A stretch of DNA of 56,480 nt, taken from assembly GCA_041390145.1 (NCBI GenBank), contig JAWKQM010000016.1, forward strand, positions 1 through 56,480. Direction: 5' to 3'. Under the pieces are notes generated by a model. That model saw only the letters and a list, made by a program, of their open reading frames with translations, was not told the DNA's origin and searched no databases. The stretch comes from Gemmatimonadales bacterium (GTDB taxonomy: Bacteria; Gemmatimonadota; Gemmatimonadetes; Gemmatimonadales; GWC2-71-9). A program made the position numbers and the translations under genes. The number at the start of each line of letters is the position of its first letter. The stretch's first letter is position 1. Positions 50,964-56,480 of the stretch are shown here, piece by piece.

Positions 50964-52284
50964 GGTGCGGGGTCTCCCGAGATAGCCACCCCCCGGTGAA
51001 TGCGGCCCGTCGCAAGCCGGACACCAGGTAGGGCGACGCGCGCATCAGTTGCCAGATCAAGCCGGACCGATGGTTTTCGATCATCATCACGATCGGTCCC
51101 TGGTTGATGCCATAGTGGTACGGCGACACCCAACCGCCAGAGGAGCCACCGGGGTCGGGAAAGGTCGGATTGAAGGTGGCCCGGAAGCCGTACCGCGGAT
51201 GCCCCAGGCGAGGATGGCGCGTGAACGCTTCAATGGTCGGCAGCACGATCTCCGGGGCAAAGGGGAGTGAAGCCACCGCCGCCCAGGGCGCGATGGTGCC
51301 ATCGTCGGGTCCGAACGGCGCGCCCCGGGCGGCGTAGTCAAGGAACCGCCGCGTGCTGCCACCGACCTGGCGAACGGTGGGCCCCGGGCCGTCGCTGGCG
51401 CTCAGCCCCCAACAGAACTCGCCATACCCCTCGAAGTTTCGCGGATTGCGCATGGCGTACGCCTGTTGCACCAGCGTTGCCCTGCGGCTGTTTTCGAAAT
51501 AGTCGATCCCGTGCGACCGCATGAATTCGTCCTGGACGCCGCGGCTATCGATCCAGCAATACGACATCTGGTGGATGAAGAGCGGCCCGGCGAACAGGTG
51601 CTCCACGCCATAGAGCCGCTTCCACCGGTAGGTGGGTGTCCAGGCGGGATAGCTCTCGGTCGGCAACGGATGGGTGGGGGATCCGAGCCCGAGGAGGTAG
51701 AGCACCAGCCCCTCGTTGTAGCCCGTCCACCGGCTTCGAAGGAACCCTCGTTCGGGAGTCCATCCTTGACTGAGGGTTGAGCCTCCGTCAAGAGCCCAGG
51801 TCCAGTCCACCCGCGCATAGAGCTCCTCGGCGAGCGCCCTGATCTCCCGCTCCGGCGCCGACGGGCCATCAAAATACGCCGCTGCCGTCAGGATGCCGGC
51901 AAGCAGCAGCGCGGTGTCCATGGTGGAGAGTTCGCACTTCCATGCCCGGGCGCCGGTCTGCATCTGGAGGAAATGGTAGTAGAAACCCTTGTAGCCGGTC
52001 GCCTCGGGCGACACACCCTGCTTGCTGTTCCGAAAGAACCGAAGGGTGGCGAGCGTGAGATCGACCGCCGCAGCCCGGCTGATCCATCCCCGCTCCACCC
52101 CGACCGGGTGCGAGGCGAGGCCAAACCCGACCGCGGCGATACTGGCCGGCCAGTTTGCGGCGGTGCGGTCAACGACCAGACCGTTGACGGGATTCGTCTC
52201 ATGAAGAAAATAGTTGTATGCCGCCCGCTGCACCGACTCCAACATCGTGTCGTGCGCGGGCGGGGGCCTACTCGGCAGGGTCAT
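50953..52284 (-). CDS. glycoamylase/GH144-family protein, predicted beta-1,2-glucanase
   Basis: 443 residues of the family Pfam calls Glycoamylase, which includes the GH144 endo-beta-1,2-glucanases. Seen here: LHETNPVNGLVVDRT start, EATGYKGFYYHFLQMQTG, CELSTMDTALLLAG, W-T-G-Y-N-E-G-L-V-L-Y, and YHYGINQGPIVMMIENHRSG near the end. No signal peptide is visible from either possible start (52284 or GTG 52347), so the protein seems cytoplasmic, unusual for a glucanase. I chose 52284 because it overlaps the zwf stop by only 17 bp. Next to the cyclic glucan synthase, it most likely cuts beta-1,2-glucan or recycles it. Substrate specificity is inferred from context. Confidence 0.82.
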   Translation of the reverse strand: MTLPSRPPPAHDTMLESVQRAAYNYFLHETNPVNGLVVDRTAANWPASIAAVGFGLASHPVGVERGWISRAAAVDLTLATLRFFRNSKQGVSPEATGYKGFYYHFLQMQTGARAWKCELSTMDTALLLAGILTAAAYFDGPSAPEREIRALAEELYARVDWTWALDGGSTLSQGWTPERGFLRSRWTGYNEGLVLYLLGLGSPTHPLPTESYPAWTPTYRWKRLYGVEHLFAGPLFIHQMSYCWIDSRGVQDEFMRSHGIDYFENSRRATLVQQAYAMRNPRNFEGYGEFCWGLSASDGPGPTVRQVGGSTRRFLDYAARGAPFGPDDGTIAPWAAVASLPFAPEIVLPTIEAFTRHPRLGHPRYGFRATFNPTFPDPGGSSGGWVSPYHYGINQGPIVMMIENHRSGLIWQLMRASPYLVSGLRRAAFTGGWLSRETPHHDH

Positions 52285-53632
52285 GCCACCCCCCGACATC
52301 CTCGGCGAGCGACATGGCCGCCGCGGGCCCCCAACTGCCAGGCTCATATTGGTGGGCCGGCGTCACATCCCCGAGCACATTCTCGACCACCGCCCAGGCC
52401 GCCTCCACGCTGTCTTCGCGCGCGAAGAGCATCGGGTCGCCGTCCATCGCGTCGTCGAGCAGACGCTCGTACGGGCTCAGGTCGTCCTTGGAGGCGTGGG
52501 TGACCACCAGTTCCGTCGGCTCCGTGACCAGCGCCTCACCCGGCGCCTTCACGCGAGCCCCGATGGCGATGACCACCTCGGGGCTCAGGCGAAAGCGCAC
52601 GTAGTTGGTGTCGCCGTCCGCGAGCATCAGTAGCGGCGGCCGCTTGAACGAGACCCGAACCTCGGTGGCGGTGGCAGCGAGTCGCTTGCCGGCCCGGATC
52701 AGGAACGGCACCCCTTCCCACCGCCACGAGTCGACCCGGAGCCGGAGCGCGGCAAACGTCTCGACGTTTGAGTCCGGCGCCACATTCGCCTCGTTGCGAT
52801 ACCCACGGTATTGGCCTCGCACCAGGCAGTCGGGCGCCAGCGGACGAATCTGTCGGAACACCTTGACCTGTTCGTCCCGAATGCCTTCGTCCCGTGACAG
52901 GTCCGGTGGCTCCATGGCCAGGAACCCCACCACCTGCAGCATATGGTTCTGCACGACGTCCCGAATGGCCCCCGCCTCTTCGTAGAAGCGGCCGCGTCCC
53001 TCGACGCCGAATTCCTCGGCCATCGTGATCTGCACGCTGTCGATGTAATTGCGGTTCCAGACCGGTTCCAGGAAGGTGTTGGCGAACCGGAAGAGCAGCA
53101 GGTTCTGGACCGAGCCCTTGCCCAGGTAGTGGTCGATGCGAAAGATGTCCCGTTCGGCGAAGACGGTGTGAATCGTCGCATTGAGTTCCCGGGCGCTCGC
53201 CAGGTCGCGTCCGAACGGCTTTTCGACGACAATGCGCGCGTTCGTGCCGCACCCGGAGGCGCCCAGGCCGCGCGCGACCGCCTCGAACATCGCCGGCGGG
53301 ATGGCAAGATAGTGCAGCGGTCGTTGCGCCGACCCGAGGGCCTCCTTCATCGCCGTGAAGGTGGCGGCATCCTGATAGTCGCCGTCGACATACCGCAGAC
53401 GGGCCGCAAGACTGGCAAACACCTCGTCGTCCACCGGTCCGTGCTGCTCCAGGCTGCGGCGCGCATGGGCCTTGAACTCGTCCAGCGTCCAACCGGAGCG
53501 CGCCACACCGATGACCGGCATGTCGAGCCGCCCGCGGCGCGCGAGTGCGTAGAGCGCAGGAAAGATCTTCTTCTTCGCCAGGTCGCCGGATGCCCCGAAG
53601 AAGACCAGCGCGTCCGATCGATTCGTGCTCAC
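52268..53632 (-). CDS. zwf: glucose-6-phosphate 1-dehydrogenase
   Basis: 454 residues from GTG 53632. Rossmann motif GASGDLAKKKIFPAL at the N-terminus, catalytic FRIDHYLGKGSVQN, and downstream PGEALVTEPTELV and GDPMLFAREDSVEAAW, all as in typical Zwf. It oxidises glucose-6-phosphate to the 6-phosphogluconolactone that the pgl product hydrolyses. The GTGA overlap with the gnd stop fixes the start; a longer upstream ORF reads through antisense-like sequence and is rejected. Confidence 0.95.
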   Translation of the reverse strand: MSTNRSDALVFFGASGDLAKKKIFPALYALARRGRLDMPVIGVARSGWTLDEFKAHARRSLEQHGPVDDEVFASLAARLRYVDGDYQDAATFTAMKEALGSAQRPLHYLAIPPAMFEAVARGLGASGCGTNARIVVEKPFGRDLASARELNATIHTVFAERDIFRIDHYLGKGSVQNLLLFRFANTFLEPVWNRNYIDSVQITMAEEFGVEGRGRFYEEAGAIRDVVQNHMLQVVGFLAMEPPDLSRDEGIRDEQVKVFRQIRPLAPDCLVRGQYRGYRNEANVAPDSNVETFAALRLRVDSWRWEGVPFLIRAGKRLAATATEVRVSFKRPPLLMLADGDTNYVRFRLSPEVVIAIGARVKAPGEALVTEPTELVVTHASKDDLSPYERLLDDAMDGDPMLFAREDSVEAAWAVVENVLGDVTPAHQYEPGSWGPAAAMSLAEDVGGWHDPAE

Positions 53633-54648
53633 GAGTCGGCGCCCTTTTCGACATGGCCCCCGAACTCGAAGCGCATCGCCGACAGCACCCGGTCCTGGAA
53701 ATCGGCCTGCCCGCGCGAGCTGAACCGCTCGAAGAGCGCCGCCGCCAGGACGTGCGCCGGGACCGCCTCGTCGATGGCGGCCTCCAGCGTCCAGCGACCC
53801 TCGCCGGAGTCGGACACCCGCCCGGTGAACTTGGCAAGTGCCGGATCGGCCGCGAGCGCCGCCGCGGTCAAGTCCAGCAACCACGATGCGATGACACTGC
53901 CGCGGCGCCACACCTCCGCGATCTCGGGCAAGTCGAGGTCGTACTGGTACACACTCGGGTCCCGCAGCGGCGTCGTCTCGGCGTCGGTGGTGACCGTCCG
54001 CTTGCCCACGTTGGCATGCTTCAGGATGTTGAGCCCTTCCGCATAGGCCGCCATCACGCCGTATTCAATGCCGTTGTGGACCATCTTCACGAAGTGACCC
54101 GCCCCGTTGGGGCCGCAGTGGAGGTAGCCCTGGTCGGCCGTCCCGGCTCCCTCGGAGCGACCCGGCGTCGGCGCAATGGTCCCCTTCCCCGGGGCCAGCG
54201 TTGCAAAAATCGGGTCGAGCCGGCGCACCACCTCCGGTTCGCCTCCGATCATCAGGCAGTAGCCCCGGTCCAGTCCGAGGACCCCGCCGCTGGTGCCGCA
54301 ATCGACATGGTGCAGGCCCTTCTCACCGAGCCGCTTGGCGCGGACCAGGTCGTCGCGATAATAGGAGTTACCTCCGTCAATCACGATATCGCCGCGTGAG
54401 AGCTTCGGCAGCAGCGTATCCAAGGTGGCGTCTACTGCCCCCGCCGGCACCATCAGCCAGATGGCACGCGGCGTGGCCAGCTGCGAGATCAAGTCGTCGA
54501 GTTGTTCCGCGCCGATGGCCCCTTCCTTTGCCAGCGCCCGCACCGGCTCCGGCGCCACATCGTGGACCACGCACTCGTGCCCGCCGCGCATCAGGCGGCG
54601 CACCATGTTGGCGCCCATGCGCCCGAGCCCGATCATCCCAATCTGCAT
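53629..54648 (-). CDS. gnd: 6-phosphogluconate dehydrogenase, short GndA/YqeC type
   Basis: 339 residues, shorter than the classic 470-residue enzyme and matching the GndA/YqeC branch. MIGLGRMGANMV (nucleotide fold), IVIDGGNSYYRDD, CGTSGGVLGLDRGYCLMIGG and the catalytic HFVKMVHNGIEYGVM motif are present. It decarboxylates 6-phosphogluconate to ribulose-5-phosphate with NAD or NADP; coenzyme preference cannot be decided here. It starts nine bases after the tkt stop and overlaps zwf by 4 bp. Confidence 0.92.
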   Translation of the reverse strand: MQIGMIGLGRMGANMVRRLMRGGHECVVHDVAPEPVRALAKEGAIGAEQLDDLISQLATPRAIWLMVPAGAVDATLDTLLPKLSRGDIVIDGGNSYYRDDLVRAKRLGEKGLHHVDCGTSGGVLGLDRGYCLMIGGEPEVVRRLDPIFATLAPGKGTIAPTPGRSEGAGTADQGYLHCGPNGAGHFVKMVHNGIEYGVMAAYAEGLNILKHANVGKRTVTTDAETTPLRDPSVYQYDLDLPEIAEVWRRGSVIASWLLDLTAAALAADPALAKFTGRVSDSGEGRWTLEAAIDEAVPAHVLAAALFERFSSRGQADFQDRVLSAMRFEFGGHVEKGADS

Positions 54649-54657
54649 GCCGTCCTC

Positions 54658-56480
54658 CTATGGACGCGGCGCGTCGGCGAGCACCGCCTGGGCGGCCGCC
54701 ACAACGTGCTCGACTGTGAATCCATACTTGGCCATGACCACCGGGCCCGGGGCGGAAGCGCCGAACTGACGTACGGCAACCATGGCACCGTGCGGGCCCA
54801 CGTACCGCTCCCATCCAAACGGGGAGGCGGCCTCCACACTCACCCGCGCCGTCACCGCGGCGGGCAGCACCGATTCCCGGTACGCGGGTGACTGGGCTTC
54901 GAACAACTCCCATGACGGCATGGAAACTACCCGACTCCGCACCCCTTCGGATATCAACTGCTGATGTGCCTCCAAGGCGAGCGACACCTCGGACCCCGTC
55001 GCGATCAGAATCAGTTGCAGCGGCGGCCCCGGTTCCGACTCGGCCAGCACATACGCGCCCCGCGCCACCCCAGATCGCGCCAGGGCTGCGGTCCGCTCAA
55101 GGACCGGGAGCTTCTGCCTGGTCAGGATGAGGCCGACCGGGCCGTCCCGGTGTTGTACCGCCAGCCGCCACGCCGCGACGGTCTCGTTCGCATCGGCCGG
55201 CCGAAACAGCAGCAGGTTTGGCATCGCCCGCAGGCTGGCAATCTGTTCCACCGGCTGGTGCGTCGGGCCGTCCTCCCCGAGCGCGATGCTATCGTGGGTC
55301 CAGACATAGATGGCATGCGCCCGGCTCAGCGCCGCGAGCCGGATGCTCGGCCGCATGTAGTCGGCGAAGGTGAGGAAGGTTGCCCCGTACGGCAGCACGC
55401 CGCCGTGGTGAGCCATGCCGGTGAGGATGGCGGTCATGGCGTGTTCCCGGATGCCGAAATGGACGTTGCGGCCGGCGTAGCTCCAGACGCCGCCGGCAGA
55501 CCCCTGCGTCGGCGGTGTCTGCCCTGCCTCCGGCGTGTCGGGACACTGAAAATCGCCCATGCCCGCAAGCATGGTCCGGGTGGAGGGATCGAGATCGGCG
55601 GATCCGCCGATCAGGTTGGGGATGGCGGCGGCGAGCGCCGTGATGGCCTTGCCCCCGGCGTCGCGAGTGGCCATCGGCCCGTCGGCCGGCGCAAACACCG
55701 GCAGGTCCGCGTCGAAGCCCGAAGGCAGGGCGCCTGCCATCGCCCGGTCGAGCTCCTCCGCGGCATCCGGGTGAGCGCCGCGAAAGCGCTCCATCGAGGC
55801 CTCCCACGCCGCCCGGGCTTCGGCTCCGCGTGCCTTCACCCCGGAGAACGCTCGCGCTGCCTCATCCGGCACGAAAAAGGCCGGTTCCGGGGGCCAGCCA
55901 TAGGCCTCCTTGGTCAGCCGAACCTCCTCCACTCCGAGCGGCTCCCCGTGGGCGTGAAAGGTGTCCTGCTTGTGTGGACTCCCGAAGCCGATATGCGTCC
56001 GCGCGACGATGAGGGAGGGGCGAGCTTCATCGGCGCGGGCGGCAGCCAGCGCCGCGTCCACGGCGGCCACATCCATCCCGTCGATGTGCTGCACCTGCCA
56101 GCCACAGGCCTCGAACCGCGCGCCCACATCCTCACGGAAGGTGACATTGGTCGTGGCCGAGAGCGTGATCCGGTTGGCGTCGTAGAGCACGATCAGCCGG
56201 CCAAGGCGGAGATCCCCGGCAAGCGAGGCGGCCTCCGCGGCGACTCCCTCCATCAGGTCGCCGTCGCTCGCCAGCACGTACGTGTGATGATCGACCAGCG
56301 GGTGATCCGGGCGGTTGTAGGTGGCGGCGAGCCAGCGCTCCGTCATCGCCAGCCCGACGGCATTCGCGAAGCCCTGACCGAGCGGTCCGGTGGTCACCTC
56401 GACACCGGCGGTGTGGCCCCGTTCGGGGTGGCCCGGCGTTCGGCTGCCCCACCGACGGAACTGTTTCAGGTCCTCGATGG
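54658..56480 (-). CDS. tkt: transketolase (N-terminus missing at window edge)
   Basis: The C-terminal 607 or so residues of a thiamine-diphosphate transketolase. The gene runs past the right edge, so the first part (about 50-100 residues) is absent. The visible start reads GHTAGVEVTTGPLGQGFANAVG, then DGDLMEGVAAEA and YDANRIT for cofactor binding, THIGFGSPHKQDT, and later AMTAILTGMAHHGG and WTHDSIALGEDGPTHQP, as in normal transketolases. It carries two-carbon units between sugar phosphates in the non-oxidative pentose phosphate pathway. As the most upstream visible gene of the operon, it may be close to the promoter, which is outside the window. Confidence 0.95.
   Translation of the reverse strand, partial: IEDLKQFRRWGSRTPGHPERGHTAGVEVTTGPLGQGFANAVGLAMTERWLAATYNRPDHPLVDHHTYVLASDGDLMEGVAAEAASLAGDLRLGRLIVLYDANRITLSATTNVTFREDVGARFEACGWQVQHIDGMDVAAVDAALAAARADEARPSLIVARTHIGFGSPHKQDTFHAHGEPLGVEEVRLTKEAYGWPPEPAFFVPDEAARAFSGVKARGAEARAAWEASMERFRGAHPDAAEELDRAMAGALPSGFDADLPVFAPADGPMATRDAGGKAITALAAAIPNLIGGSADLDPSTRTMLAGMGDFQCPDTPEAGQTPPTQGSAGGVWSYAGRNVHFGIREHAMTAILTGMAHHGGVLPYGATFLTFADYMRPSIRLAALSRAHAIYVWTHDSIALGEDGPTHQPVEQIASLRAMPNLLLFRPADANETVAAWRLAVQHRDGPVGLILTRQKLPVLERTAALARSGVARGAYVLAESEPGPPLQLILIATGSEVSLALEAHQQLISEGVRSRVVSMPSWELFEAQSPAYRESVLPAAVTARVSVEAASPFGWERYVGPHGAMVAVRQFGASAPGPVVMAKYGFTVEHVVAAAQAVLADAPRP

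Noticed and set aside
1..56480. CRISPR arrays, tRNA or rRNA genes, insertion sequences and phage genes
   Set aside because: I looked for regularly spaced repeats, cloverleaf-like segments and transposase or integrase motifs and found none; small RNAs cannot be excluded without a covariance search.

Overview
The window is high-GC DNA from a Gram-negative, outer-membrane-bearing bacterium, most probably a member of the Gemmatimonadota or a close relative. This rests on a PadR regulator paired with an ADOP-type permease, a Ser/Thr kinase fused to TPR repeats, SLBB and Wzi surface-polysaccharide proteins, many signal peptides ending in 'AQ', and very tight ATGA/GTGA gene overlaps. I saw no rRNA, tRNA, CRISPR array, transposase or phage gene. 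All family calls come from reading the translated sequence; no search was run.

Layout. 0-8 kb: divergent surface-polysaccharide genes (VanZ-Wzi fusion, SLBB export protein) and a large membrane Ser/Thr kinase. 8-9.6 kb: a DUF2892 protein and tryptophanase. 9.7-15.7 kb (minus): a complete trans-4-hydroxyproline catabolic operon (2-oxoglutarate semialdehyde dehydrogenase, 4-hydroxyproline epimerase, three-subunit D-hydroxyproline dehydrogenase, deaminase), nearly every junction overlapping. 15.8-18.5 kb: a lipoprotein and a bifunctional FtcD. 18.6-24.1 kb (plus): PadR-ADOP, then TolB-like propeller lipoprotein, ArsR regulator, SRPBCC protein and a DUF4287/DUF5655 protein.

24.1-34.7 kb is the most unusual region. 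A propeller-type sensor histidine kinase and a NarL/LuxR response regulator lie among seven secreted proteins. Four of these belong to what looks like one paralogous family (V-x-V-x-T-G-S-D-D-L-R start, F-D-S-P-D-N-W and P-L-Y-R-F motifs, possibly PLAT-like). Another is a trypsin-like protease with a tectonin-like C-terminus. Three near-identical 22-bp inverted repeats (ATCACATGANCATGCGAT core) lie upstream of the three plus-strand transcription units, each 58-71 bp from the start codon and 20 bp from a possible -10 element. I propose they are the operators of the local response regulator and that the region is a self-contained secretion regulon of unknown purpose.

34.7-39.1 kb: assorted lipoproteins, an orphan TAXI solute-binding protein, a glyoxalase-fold protein and a membrane protein. 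39.1-56.5 kb (minus): one long apparent operon carrying the pentose phosphate pathway (tkt, gnd, zwf, rpiA, pgl) with three genes of beta-1,2-glucan metabolism inside it (GH144-like glucanase, phosphoglucomutase, 2,908-residue cyclic beta-1,2-glucan synthase). The tkt gene runs off the right edge.
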